Of a stretch of DNA of 64,000 nt, positions 1-11,364 are shown piece after piece. Numbering within the stretch: the stretch's first letter is position 1; each line of letters begins with the position of its first letter. The stretch comes from Cymbidium sinense (Eukaryota > Streptophyta > Magnoliopsida > Asparagales > Orchidaceae): NCBI GenBank assembly GCA_021442155.1, contig CM038218.1, positions 63,176,474-63,240,473 on the forward strand. Direction: 5' to 3'. Both the position numbers and the translations under genes were made by a program. The notes beneath the pieces are model-generated. The model did no database searches and was not told the DNA's origin. It saw only the letters and a list, made by a program, of their open reading frames with translations.

Positions 1-656
1 CTTGACTTGGGTTGACTTGAATTTAGTTTGATGATTGAAAATTTTATTTATATTTGGATAAATGATTGAATGAATGATTAATTCAAGAGAAAATCCATGG
101 GTTTTGACTTGATTTGGATAGAATTGGCTTAAAGGGCTTAGATTGAGTTTGGATTTGATTTTCAATATATTTTTGATCATTTGAATTTGGATTTCATTTA
201 TATTTGTGAATATAAATGAAAGAATAATTGATTTATAAAGAGATCAATTGAGTTTGATTTGATCTAAAGGGAGTTTTGGTTAAGCTTATGAAGGTGGTTC
301 ATATGGCTTAAAAAGTATCTTAGGATTTAAATTTGATTTTGTGTTTCAATCATTTGGAGTCAAATTTGAAACTAGATTTGGAATTTGAATTTGAATTTAA
401 GGTTTGGCTTGAGATTTGAATTTGGGTTTGATTTGAGAAGGTGTATATGGATTGGGTTTAGGCTATAGGGTAGGTGATTTCCTTAAGTCCTAAGGCATGG
501 CCTAATCCTATGATTAACCCTTCTAAGTCTCTATACTTAGGTTATGTGTTCACCTAATCACTAGATGTGTCTTATGACTAGGAAAATCTTAGTGTCTAGA
601 AGATTCCTAAGTCTAAGAGGATGAGGTTGAGTGCTCATTCCAAAAGTGAGGTCAGT
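1..656 (-). repeat. Tat-family LTR fragment (terminal part)
   Basis: This AT-rich stretch matches the terminal ~0.9 kb of the long LTR seen in full at 16331-23980 and 33152-40764. It shares the block of short 'TTTGATTTGG'-type words, then the conserved 'taagtctctaggcttagg' and 'tgactaggaaaatcttag' region, and stops at 'gtgaggtca', three bases short of the family terminus. Strand is given relative to the transcription sense of the Tat element, whose LTR reads TGTTGACC...CACCACA. It contains no gene. It joins abruptly to an inverted fragment of the same LTR. Confidence 0.75.
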
Positions 657-2013
657 ATGCATGTTTTTGATTATTTCTTTATGATTTGTATTTGAATGTG
701 TGGCCTGGATGCAATTAAACTCTTAGGATAAAATAAATTTTCTGCCCAATTAATCGCTCATAATTAAAATTTTCTATAAATTATAACCTCGCTATAAAGC
801 TTAGGCTATAAATAAGATAATTAAAAGATTTAGCAACCCTTTAGCTGAATATTGTATGTTTCACATCATGTATGCATCTTGAATCACTCTTGCAAAATGA
901 GAGCCTCTGTCTTTACACGTATAGAGACTGCTTGACCTGTGAGAGCAACCCCTACTGATGGAGCTTCACCCTCTTTCTCTCTTGATTTGGCCAACAACTC
1001 TACTTCATCATGCATTTAGGCATATAAAAATTTCAAAGCCTTTGTCAAAATTAAGTGTCAAAAATCAAATAAAATTTGAAAATATTTGCATTTGTAGATT
1101 AAGTCATTACTCATACCACTCATGCTCTAGTCTCTTAGGGAGTGGGTTTAAGGACTTTAGTCTCTTTCTAAATTAATAATAACCCAACCATGTTATAATT
1201 TCATATGACTAGACCACATAGATTTAAAGCATATGAGGAGTTAGCTGGCTACCACTTTAGGCTACTGTAAGCCCAACAGTCACGTGCTTCATCCTCTCTT
1301 ATGAAGGTAAACTATGTAGCAATTTTTGCTTAGACTTATGTCGTACTTTGGCTTATGCCAAAGCTCCCTAGATCTAGGATTTGAGATTGCTATTTCCTTC
1401 GAGCTACTAGCATAAATCCTCACCTCTTATGTATTTCTATAATCTTATGTTGGTGGATTATAAGCCCTAGTAATTTAATGAAATTTTAACTCTGATAGAA
1501 TAAATCTCTTCAAACTTCAAATATGTAAAACCAAATTATATGATAGATTAGAATGCTCACTAGGCTTCCTAGTATCATGAGCATTCCCTACCTATTTCTT
1601 TTGGCTTCCAAAATAAGTCTTTCCATTTGATCTATCCCATTTAATTTTTTAAACATAACCAATCTTTTGATAATCTTAACCATGAAATCTTTGGAGAGAA
1701 TAATTTCCTACTTCAAGAATATTCTTAAGAAATTCACGTTCCTTAGAATGTAATTAACTATGGAGGCTTGTCTCCATAGGGAACTTAACAAACCCGACCT
1801 AAAATAAACCCTGCTTTACTTTTCATGTAAAGTGGGGAAAAAATCTCCAGTACATTCGAAGACCCATCATGCCTTAGGAGTCCTTATTAGGTGATTAGGT
1901 CCATTATAGCATGGTGATTTTTATCTTTCGAGATAGTGCACCATTCCTTAATGTCATACCCGATCACTTCGATAAGTACCCCCTAAGATCTACGTGGTGT
2001 CCCACATCTCAAA
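657..2013 (+). repeat. Inverted LTR fragment of the same family
   Basis: Read forward, this segment matches the reverse complement of about 16400-17700 and the forward sequence near 46690-48010. Shared marks are 'gtggcctggatg', 'cttagggagtgggtttaagg', the 'aaagtggggaaaaaatctcc' block, and the stretch ending at the 'acgtggtgtccc' motif. It stops about 100 bp short of the LTR end. It is sandwiched between two minus-oriented LTR pieces, so it is a rearranged or nested fragment. No target duplication was found at its ends. The 72-residue ORF at 958-1176 is a chance frame. Confidence 0.7.
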
Positions 2014-4445
2014 AATAAACACCATAGTTGTAGTTTGAGCAAATGGGAATCAATGGGAGGATGCCCTATTTTGGTTTGAAGAAGACTGAGAATAGGGAGG
2101 CTTGGGGGTTTTGGAAAAGCTTTGGGAAACTCTCTTGAGGAAGCTTTTTCCCTCACTCAGGATGCCCTAAGCTCACATGCTCATTTTGGATTGAAATGAG
2201 GGGGTATACCCCCTCATTCCGAAGATCAGACGGCTCAGCTTGATTTGGCTTCTAGTAGATATCTGACCGTCAGTGGTGGCTAGGATTGGCAGAGAATCAT
2301 CCTTGGTGGCTCGATTTAGTTGGCCAAGGCTTGGGATGTGGCTGCCAAGGGGGATTAGTGGGTGACCTTGGTGTTTCAAGTGCACCAATGGGAAGGGTGA
2401 TGTGATTTCACCTCAATGGGTTATGGCTGACCCAACCACCTCTTAGGTCAGGCTGGGTAGTGTCCTAAGTGCTTAGGTGGACTAATGGCAGAGTGCCAAG
2501 TGGCCAAGGAGTGAAAATAACCACTTACATAGGTGATTTGTCTCATGTGATTCCTTTGACCTAAGGGTAGAATGGTCATTTGGCATTAGATTTGATTTGG
2601 ACATATTTTAAAAGAGGCAAAAGTGGGTTAGCCCAAAATTTAAGTGATTTTGGAGTTCATTTGGTTAGGTTTGGCTTAATTTGATTCATTTAGGTCAAAT
2701 TGGGTTAGGTTGGGTCAAGTTAACCAATTGGTAAAATTAGGTCAAACCAAGGGTTGGGCCAAGTTCATATGATCATTTGGGATGTATTGGTGTCATTAGT
2801 TTTGTTTGATTTGGCTTAGATTTTATTTTGACTCATTTGAGTTTAAATGGGTCAAATGGATTAAGTTGATCAATTTGATCAAATTGCCAAAGGGTTTGCT
2901 GAAGATGATTGGTTGACCAATTGAAGATGAAGAATTTGACCTTTAGTTTTCAATCAATTTGGGTTTGATTTAATTTTGGATAGTTTTGATTTGTCCCAAT
3001 TTTTTCTGTTAGATCAATTTGGGTCAACTTAGGTCAAGAGGGTTAATTGAGTTTGATTTGGATCAATTGAAGGTCAAGTCATGTTCAAACATTAATTTTG
3101 AGTTGGTATGAATCATTGGTTTCAAGGGATTTTGGCTTAGATTGCAATTTGGAAAGTTTGGGTTCATATGGGTTAAGAGTGTTGACTTGGTCAAAGGACC
3201 AAGTTGACTTGGCTTGACCCAATTTATGATAATTGATCAACCTAGGGTGATCAACAATCATGATTGGAGGTCTTGGTGGGCTTGGTTCAATCCAATTTAG
3301 GTAAGATCAGAACTTAGCTCAAATGGGTCAAATTGGCCACCTTGGGTAAAGTGAACCAATTGGGTTTAGTTGGCTTGATTTTGGGTTGAGTTTGATTTAG
3401 TTGAGTTTATATATGGATTTGGGATTGATATATAAACTCAATTTTAATTGATTTGGGTTTGGATGAGTTTTGGTTCATTTGGATATTTCAAGTCAAAAGG
3501 GTTAAGGTTTTGTTTGATTTGAGTTGATTTTGGTTTAGCTAGATGATTGTAGATTTTGGTTATATTTGGGATGATGATTGAAGGGATAATTGGTTCATGA
3601 GAAAATCAATTTAATTTTGGTTTTGGAATGAACGAATTTGGCTAAGTCCATGGAATTGGGTCATGTGGCTTAGGTTTGAATTTTGATTTAGTTTTGATGA
3701 TTTAAATATATATCTCATTTCTATTTGTGAAGATGATTGAAGATATGAATTGATTATGAGGAAATTAATGGAGTTTGGATTGATTTGGGTTAAGATTTGG
3801 CTTAGGTTTGAATTTTGATTTAGTTTGATATAGTTTGATTTAGTTTCGATCATTTGAATGTAGATTTGATTTATATTTAGAAAGATGATAGAAGATATAA
3901 ATTGATTATAAAAAATTAATTGATTTTTGTAATGATTTGGATGGGATTTTGGCTAAGTTCATGAAAATAGGTCACATGGCTTAGGTAAGATTTGGTATGA
4001 TTGTAGATTTTGGCAAATTGGATTTGGAATTGAGTTTGATTGTAAGTTTGATTGATTGATTGAAGGGTTAAATTGATATTTGAGAAAATCAATTGAGTTT
4101 GGATTGATTTGAATTTGGCTAAGGCTAGGTCCATAAGATAAAATCATAGGGCTTAGGTTGATTTTGAGTTTGGATTTGATCATGAGCTTCAATCATTTAG
4201 CTTGGAGTTTGGATTTGGATTTGGATTTAAGGTTTGGTTTGAGATGGTGAACATGGATTGGAGTTGGGTTGTAGGGTAGGTGAATTATTTTAATCCTATG
4301 GCTAACCCTTCTAAGTCTCTAGGCTTAGGTTAAGTGTTTACCTAATTACTGGAAGCGTCTTATGACTATAGAAGTCTTAGTGTCTAGAAGACTCCTAAGT
4401 CTAAGATGGGAAGATTGAAAACTCACTCCAAAAGTGAGGTCAACA
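2014..4445 (-). repeat. 3' LTR (type A, truncated) of the Tat element
   Basis: On the minus strand this LTR starts TGTTGACCTCACTTTTGG at 4445, directly next to the element's internal region. That makes it the 3' LTR of the element whose pol lies at 7-10 kb. It is cut at about 2014-2028, where it meets the inverted fragment, so only about 2.4 kb of an expected 7-8 kb remains. It is clearly closer to the copy at 29240-31791 ('gctcacatgctcattttgg' block) than to the copies at 21550-23980 or 37930-40764. I call these two subtypes A and B. It is rich in TTGACC/GGTCAA words and encodes nothing recognisable. Confidence 0.7.
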
Positions 4446-6990
4446 AAAGGACCCCTAATAGGTGTGGTGTAACTGACAAGGCACACCGCACATATTGGCA
4501 TTAATCAAGATGATAAACAATGTTCAAAAGATTGCAAGTGCTAATAGAAACCATCTAATCCTAAACACAAAAGGTAGATAGAATCATGATCTTAGTGCAA
4601 TGCAACTCAACTTATGCCAAGGGCATAAGAGAGCTAGAAAGATTTGGTTGGAATTTCATGTCAAGGATATGAAGGAAGATCAGCTAGCGTTCACACATAG
4701 ATTGGACATGACATGTGAGAGGTTTATGCCGAGGGCATAAAAAAGAGGAATTTACTGGGGACTAGGTATGTGAACCTTCCACTAGGGAAGTAGGTTCAAG
4801 CTATCCGCTGGGGGATATATGTTTGAGTTTGATTTCATTGGTTTATGGGAAGAAGATCCGTTGGGGATAAGAATATATAATTTACTGGGGATTAAAATCA
4901 ATTTAATTTTAATTTATTTTATCTTAATTGACATGGAGGAATATCCGCTAGGCTCGAATCTGCTAGGGATTAGGAATATGAGCTTTCCATTATGGAACCA
5001 GGTTCGGGCTATCCGCCGGGGATAAGAGTTTGGTTGAATTTCATTTATTTATTTGGGGATGTGGATTGTTTCAATTTAGACTCCAATGGGGGAGTTGGTT
5101 TATTTTATTATGGCTCCACTGGGGAGGATGGTTTTGAATTAAGGGCATATTTGTTGGGGGGTGTGAACTCAGTCAAATTTGATAGATTCAATTCATGGAC
5201 CCTGTCAGTGTGCGATAGACCCACTGAGAAGGGGCCATGTCGGCCTTGGTCTATCTCAGGTTTACAAGTCCAAAGGGATAGTTTACAAGCTATAGGAGGA
5301 AACTATCTAACCTAAGGGTTTCCTTTCAGTGTGCAGCAGCTATGCTAGGAAGAAAGCGTAGTAGGCTTACATCTTCCAAAGCAAAGAATAGCCACTGGGG
5401 TTACCTATTGGTAGTACAACAAATCAAACCCCACCTAAGGCGACTACTAAGAGAGTGTCACTGGGGATCTTACCTCAACTCAAGAGTAGTCAGGATTAAT
5501 TTTTATTTTAATTTGATGGACCCTGTTGGTGTGCGATGGATCCATTAATAAGGGGCTATGTCAGGCTTCACCTATCTCAGATTTACAAATCTAAAGGGAT
5601 AGCCTACAAGCCGCGGGGTAGAGCTAACCAACCTAAGGGTTGACTTTCAGTGTGCAATGACTGTGCTAGGAAGAAAGTATGAGAACTTACATCTTCCAAA
5701 GCAGAACAGTCAAAGGGTGGCCTATTGTATGCGCAATAAGTCGAACCCGACCTAGGGAGACTACTGAGTGAATGCCGCTAGGGGCTTAAATCAACTCGAG
5801 AGTAGCCAGGCGATTCCTATAGGGAGTTTTGCTGACACTGCCCTAAAGATGGGATGCCTACTAGGGAAAATGTACCGCTATGGGTGTTCTCCTAATCCAC
5901 AAGCGAATATATATTTTGTTCATTTTAAATTTTCATGGACCCTGTTGGTGTGTGAGGGACCACACTAAGAAGGAGCTATGTCGACCTTGACCTATCTCAG
6001 ATTTACTAGACCAATGGAGTATCTGCACATCCGTAAGATGGATTCTCCAACCACAGGGGTGGTTACTAGGAAAGGAGAACTATTCAATTCGGTAGTAACC
6101 CATGTAGTGTCTAAATGGGGTCGCAAGGACATGATCTAAATAGAGTGCCCATAGGGGAGGTGCCACTAGGGGCATTATCCTAAGTCTTAGAAAAGAAAGC
6201 CCATAGGTGTACGATGGCCAACTCAAGGAGAAGGCATAGCAGACTTACATCTACCTTGAGTGGTGTATCTACCGTGTGGGTTGTTGTCAGCATAGTGAGA
6301 ACCAACCAACCTAAGGTGCTCGTCGGTATGCAATGATCAATCTGAAAAGAAAGCGTGTAGACTTACAATGTTCCAAGTGGAACTGATCACCGGGACAGCC
6401 TGTCATCGGCTAAACAAGGACTATCTGACCTAAGGCAACTACTAAATGGGGAGTCCCATAGGGAGGACTAGACCTTGAATTAATGTAGCCAGGAGGAAAG
6501 GATCCACTAGGGGACTTACCCTAAACCTCAAACATACTTGACCGAGTCAGCGCACGATGGATAGTTTAAGAAGAAGATGTAGCAAACTTACATCATCTTA
6601 AATGAAGCCTACATGAGATAGCTTACCGGCCTCATAGTAAGGCCTATAAAACTAACAAGGCATTCATCGGTGTGTAATGGTCAAGTCAGGAAGAAAGCAT
6701 AGCAGACTTACATCCTCCTGAACAAGGAATCACTAGGGAGATGCACTAGCAAAGTAGCACGTCAGCTTGACCTAGAGCAGCTACTAAGTGAGGGCCACTA
6801 GGGCGTTATCCTAACTCAAAGTATCTCGATACAAAAGATATGTGTTTGTTTATGTGTTTGTGTATATATTATGTATGTGTTGTGTTGATTAAAGATAGGA
6901 TGCCGCTCGGGTTCCTTACACCCACCCTAAACACATCGTGGCAGATTTGTACACAAAGATGCTCTCAATATGGAAGAGATTAAATTTAAA
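4446..6990 (-). repeat. 3' non-coding internal region of Tat element with ~320-420-bp tandem repeats
   Basis: A block with the start 'atggaccctgt(t/c)(a/g)gtgtg' recurs at about 5195, 5515 and 5935. Each copy is followed by 'aaggggc(c/t)atgtc' and 'tatctcag(a/g)tttac'. Between them a second word set recurs: 'gctaggaagaaag' and 'cttacatcttccaaagc', also near 6205, 6340, 6560 and 6690 in weaker form. Spacing is about 320 and 420 bp, so the array is degenerate. It lies between integrase and the 3' LTR, where Tat elements often carry tandem repeats. The plus-strand ORFs here (4819-5968) are frames inside the repeats and match no protein family. A related block is found at 23981-25046. Confidence 0.7.
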
Positions 6991-7029
6991 ATGTGATTTT
7001 TATTGATGTTTTTTAAACATAATTTTAAG

Positions 7030-8400
7030 GATAATGTTTCTTTAAGTAGAGCCCATTGATTGAAAGCATTAGGCGCTCTCCCTTATGATTAATAAGCTGA
7101 AAAGATCCTCCTTGGTAGGTCTTCTCTATGGAAAAAGGCCTTTCTAAGTGAGTTCAAACTTGCCTCCTATCTTACGACGGGCAACAATTAGTCTCCTTAA
7201 AATTAAAATAAGCTCTCCTACTTAAAAAGCTCTAGGATAGACCAACTTGTTGTGAGCTTGAATCATTTTGGCTTTGTACAACTCGAGGTTCTAGCATGCC
7301 CGTAGGCGTCTCTCCTCCAAACCTTTGAGCTCTTCTAGCCACAACTTGGCATTCTATTCCATTGTGATCGTACTACTCACTGCTATCCTTAATGATGGGA
7401 GTTGGACTTCTAATGGTAGAACGGCTTCAGACCCATACACTAAGGAGAATAGGATAGTCTAAGTCAGGGTTCTGTATGTGGTACGGTAGGCCCACAACGC
7501 TTCAACTAACTGCTCATGCCACTACCACTTATTATTGTTGAGTGTCTTCTTTAGTATTTGGATGAGAGTTTCTTTGAAGGCTTCTGCCAAGCCATTTATC
7601 TTTGGGTAGTAGGTGGTATAATATCTCCAATATATGATGTGTCTTCGGGCAAAGTTATTGATCTTGGTGCTCTTGAATGCAGTACCATTATCGAATATAA
7701 TTCATAAAGGCACCCAAAAACCTATATACGACATGGTTCCTGAAAAACTAGAGTGCATGCTGAGCTATGACCTTTCTGAGCAAAATTGCCTCAACCCATT
7801 TGAAAAAGTAGTTGGTAGCAGCTAGGATGAACCGATGACCTTTGGAAGAATGAGGGTCAATCAAACCCACTACATCAGTACCCAAATATTTGAATGTCCA
7901 TGAGGCCAATGTAAGATGTAGAATGTTGGGTGGTTGGTGTAGGACCACACCGTGTACTAACACTGGTGGCATCACCTAGCTACAACCATGCAGTCTGTAA
8001 TCATCGACGGCCAGTCGTATCCTAGTCTATTGATCTTGGCTTTCATATTTGGATTGGATTAATGAGCTTCACATAATCCTAAGTGTACCTTAGTCATGAT
8101 CTTATAAGGTTTGTGTTTGTCTAAACAATGTAACCACATATTATCGAAGGATAGCCGATACAAGGTGCCATCCACGAGAGCATAGGAAAGTGCTCTCTGC
8201 TTCATCTGATGGGCTTGTGACTTCTCATAAGGTTGTTTGCCTTTATTTAGATAATCCATGAATGGTTGCCTCCAAACTTGATCCTTGTTCCTTTTGGCAA
8301 TGGCAACCTCCGCTTCAAGAGAGTACCTTTTGATGAGTTTAATATCAACAAGGGACAAGACTTGACTTGACTTTCCTAAAAAAAAAGGGACAAGACTTGC
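7030..8400 (-). pseudogene. Tat integrase domain (broken)
   Basis: This segment encodes the gypsy integrase that joins the cDNA to host DNA. In minus-strand order I see the region before the zinc-binding domain (8059-8358: 'WRQPFMDYLNKGK', 'YALVDGTLYRLSF', 'VHLGLCEAH'), then the catalytic core (7748-7975: 'KYLGTDVVGLIDP', 'GHRFILAATNYFFKWVEA'), then 'IFDNGTAFKSTKI' near 7660-7690 and 'INGLAEAFKETL' near 7565-7600, then 'ALWAYRTTYRT' near 7470-7500. The three acidic residues of the DDE triad (GTD, FDN, AEA) are each still visible but lie in different frames or are separated by stops, so the protein is dead. It is followed by a degraded C-terminal portion to about 7030. The core matches Tat-lineage integrases more than chromoviruses, and no chromodomain is seen. 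Confidence 0.85.
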
Positions 8401-8890
8401 CTATTTTGAACCTTTATTGATATGGGCTCATCTTTCAGATATGACAACTCCTTGGTAAGTTTAGCTAAAGCATATACTATAGCATTTTCTCCTCGATGAA
8501 TCTTGTAAATGATAACCTCTGGGATTTGTGCCAACAACTCCATAGTGTACTTATGGTAGTGATGGAGTTTAGGCTTTAGAACCTTATAGGACCCAGCGAT
8601 TTGATTGATGACTAATTAAGAATCTCTGAAGATATTGATGTTATGGATGCTTAGAGTAACGGTTAACTCCAGACTAGCAATCAAACCTCATATTCAGCTT
8701 CATTATTAGTGCAAGGATTAGACAGGTGATATGGAAATCTGATCACATCATGGTCCAGAGTTAGGAGAACTACTCCTACCCCTACCATTCCTGGAATAAT
8801 AGACTGTGGTTCTTCTCCTCTTTGAGAGAAAGCCACACCATCAAAGTACATCTCCCATCGGTGAATGCTAGTGTCCTTTAAGTTCATGAT
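8380..8890 (-). pseudogene. Second (archaeal-type) RNase H of Tat element, broken
   Basis: The open stretch 8681-8887 reads 'WEMYFDGVAFSQ', then 'GVGVVLLTLDHDVIRFPY', then 'CTNNEAEYEV'. This is the W-x-(M/L)-(Y/H)-x-D-G opening and the NNxAEYxA motif of the additional RNase H carried by Tat-lineage elements. Further degraded sequence continues toward 8400 ('INQIAGSYKVLKPKLHHY' in frame). The first catalytic Asp (FDG) and the Glu of the second motif (NEAEYE) are present, but a TAG-type stop and frame breaks follow. It sits between the RT-linked RNase H (9114-9314) and integrase, the expected place. Confidence comes from motif order rather than from an intact frame. Confidence 0.8.
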
Positions 8891-9099
8891 TTGTTCATCG
8901 AGGAGGTTATCACTAAGCGGAGAGTAGGTGTACTGCTAAGAAATCTGCTAATGTTTGTCCTTTCACCACATAGAGGGGAACGAAAGTAAAGTCAAACTAT
9001 GACAAAATCATGGACCAACATACCAAACATCCGGATAGCATCGACCATGTCATGAGATATTACTATGGATTAATCCTAGAGAAAAAGTTCACCTTATGA

Positions 9100-10345
9100 G
9101 AAAGCATGTAGTATCATAACTTTTGGGATGCGAAGATTAAAGCTAGGCAATACTTCTCAGTAGGTGGATAATTGGCCTCAGTAGGGATTAGATGCTGGCT
9201 GAGGTAGTAGAGCATATTTTCCTTCCCATCGTCATTAGCTTGGACCAACAAAGCATTAAGGGAGTCATATAATGTAGCTGTGTAAAGTATGAGTGGCTTG
9301 CCTGAGGTAGGCACTGTTAGAACTAGCAGCGTTATCAGGTAGTGCTTGATGTCTTCAAAGGCATGCTGACACTTATCATCCCACTTGAACTTGACGTCCT
9401 TTTTGACAAGTGTTGAGAATGGTTGGCATCTTCTTCATAGGTTAGATATAAAGCGTCTTAGATATGCTAACCACCCTTGAAATTATCTGAGTTGAGTTAA
9501 ACTTTTAGAGGGTGGAATTTCTAATATCTCCTTGATCTTCTATGGGTCAATTTCAATTCCACAGTGTCGGACAATAAACTTAAGGAATTTTCCTGAAGTT
9601 ACTCCAAATGCACACACTTCAAGAGGTTCATTTTGAGGTTAAATTATCTTAACTATTCGAAAACTACTCTAAAGTCAAAGAGATGGTCTTTCTTTTCTTT
9701 ACTTTTGACTACGAGATCGTCCATGTAACATTCGACTTAATGGTTAATGAGTTCATCGAAGATTCGAGTCATGGCCTGCCAGTATGTAGCACCAGCATTT
9801 TTAAGGCTAAAAAGCATGACCTTATAGCAATAGATTCTAGGGGTTCAAAAAGTAGTATTTTTCTTATATTTAAGGGCCATATTTATTTGGTTATATCCAG
9901 ATAAGTCATCCATAAAAAAGAAGACTGCATGAGATGAGGTAATGTCCACCATTAGTTCTGGTATTGGTAATGGAAATTCATCATTTGGACATGACTTATT
10001 TAGATCCCTAAAATTGATGCACAAATGAATTTGGCTATTCTTCTTCTTAACTAGTATGACACTGGCCAACCAAGTATGATATTTTTCTTCCTGTATGAAA
10101 TCAGCATTGATCAGTTTCTTAACTTCAAAAATGACCTATTATTCAATGTCTAATCACATGCGTCTAGGAGCTTGCTTGATAGGATTAGCACTAGGCTCTA
10201 TTACTAGTTTGTGGACTGCTATGTTAAGGGGTAAACCAGGCATCTCTTCATAACTCCATGCAAAGTAGTCCTTACACTCAATCAATAGCCTAATTAAGTC
10301 ATTGGTTTTAGTTTCATCGCTATCTAGCTCAAGTGTCACTTCTAA
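9100..10345 (-). pseudogene. Tat reverse transcriptase and RNase H (broken)
   Basis: The enzyme copies element RNA to DNA. On the minus strand the order is an N-terminal piece (10154-10339: 'DYFAWSYEEMPGLPLNIAVHKL', ending 'KQAPRRM'), fingers (9845-10069: 'VILVKKKNSQIHLCINFRDLNKSCPNDEFPLP', then 'FMDDLSGYNQI'), palm with an intact YMDDL box at 9713-9727 followed by 'VVKSKEKKDHLFD', then an RNase H segment (9114-9314: 'PLILYTATLYDSLNALLVQ', 'YYLSQHLIPTEANYPPTEKYCLALIFASQKL'). Several stops and frameshifts separate these pieces, for example between the palm and connection regions. The 'VKKKN...RVCVDFRDLNKACPKDEFPLP'-like signature is typical of Tat/Ogre-type RT. Plus-strand ORF 9683-9904 is the antisense shadow of the YMDDL region. 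Confidence 0.9.
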
Positions 10346-10728
10346 GATAATCTGCTATTGAGAAGAGTTGGCTGGCATACAAACCATATAAGACTTATCC
10401 TCTCAATTAGATTTTAAGTCTATATGGATAGCAGGTGTACTCCTGGTAGCTGGGACATATCTCTTATTAGGTGGCCAACAAGGAGGCTTTCCACCCCTAA
10501 GACTACCTCTGAACTGGCCTCTTCCTCTACCTAGTGGAGATCGGGTCATCCTACCCATATGTTCAAATAGAGTAATGAACTATGGGTGGAATCTAATGTC
10601 TGGCTCCACTTCGTCCTCCAAGTCTATTTCTCGCTCCCTTTTATTTTCTTTTTCATTTTTCTCTCTCTCTTTTTCTTCTTCCTTTTTTTTGAACATTGGC
10701 CAAATTCGTGAGAATAAACTTATTAGTT

Positions 10729-11364
10729 TTAAGGGAGGTAGTATGCTGCATCCTCGTATATGCTGACCTCATGAACTGCAAATGGCTTGAGATCTCCTTT
10801 GACATAGTAGGTGATCCCACCTCTCATAAATTTTATACATTGATGTAGAGAGGATGGAACTGTGTTGTTTTCATGTATCCACGATCTCCCAAGCAAAGCA
10901 TTGAAAGATGTATCTGAGTCAATAATGTGAAACTTAGCTTCAGTCTTCCAATCATCTATCTCCATGGGCAACACTATTGAGCTCAAGGCCCTCTCGCCTT
11001 ATTCATTGAATCCTCTCAACATCATCCTTTCTTTTTGGAGTTTGTAGAAATCAAACCTCAAGTAAGCAAGGGTTCTTAGACACATAATGTTGACTGATGC
11101 ACCTGGGTCAATCAGAACTCTAGATAGCCTGTATCTGTTAACAACCACTATAACATAAAGAGGGCGATTGTGCTCAATCATCCCTAGAAGTAAGTCTTCA
11201 TCATTGAATGTAACTCCTAAGATGTCCATCGAATGGCATGCCTCCTCTTCAGTAACGGTTAGCTGAGCTAAGTATATCTCTGGATCAAGTAAGGCCTTGA
11301 TTAGAGATTCTCTCATCTCTTTGGATAAGACAAGGGTGTCGTATATGATTAACTTAGCTGACAA
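10729..11364 (-). pseudogene. Tat aspartic protease domain (broken)
   Basis: The retroviral-type protease cuts the polyprotein. The minus-strand frame 10999-11364 ends with 'VLIDPGASVNIM' (codons near 11095-11110), the D-x-G active-site loop in its D-P-G-A/S variant common in Tat elements. After a stop near 10990 the next frame (10729-10986) holds 'DTSFNALLGRSWIHENNTVPS', which matches the conserved N-(A/T)-(I/L)-LGR-x-W-x-H segment and the 'HQCIKFMRGG' that follows it. The two frames together give the normal protease size of roughly 200 residues, broken by at least one stop. The gag-pro linker lies upstream (11404-11637). Confidence 0.82.
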
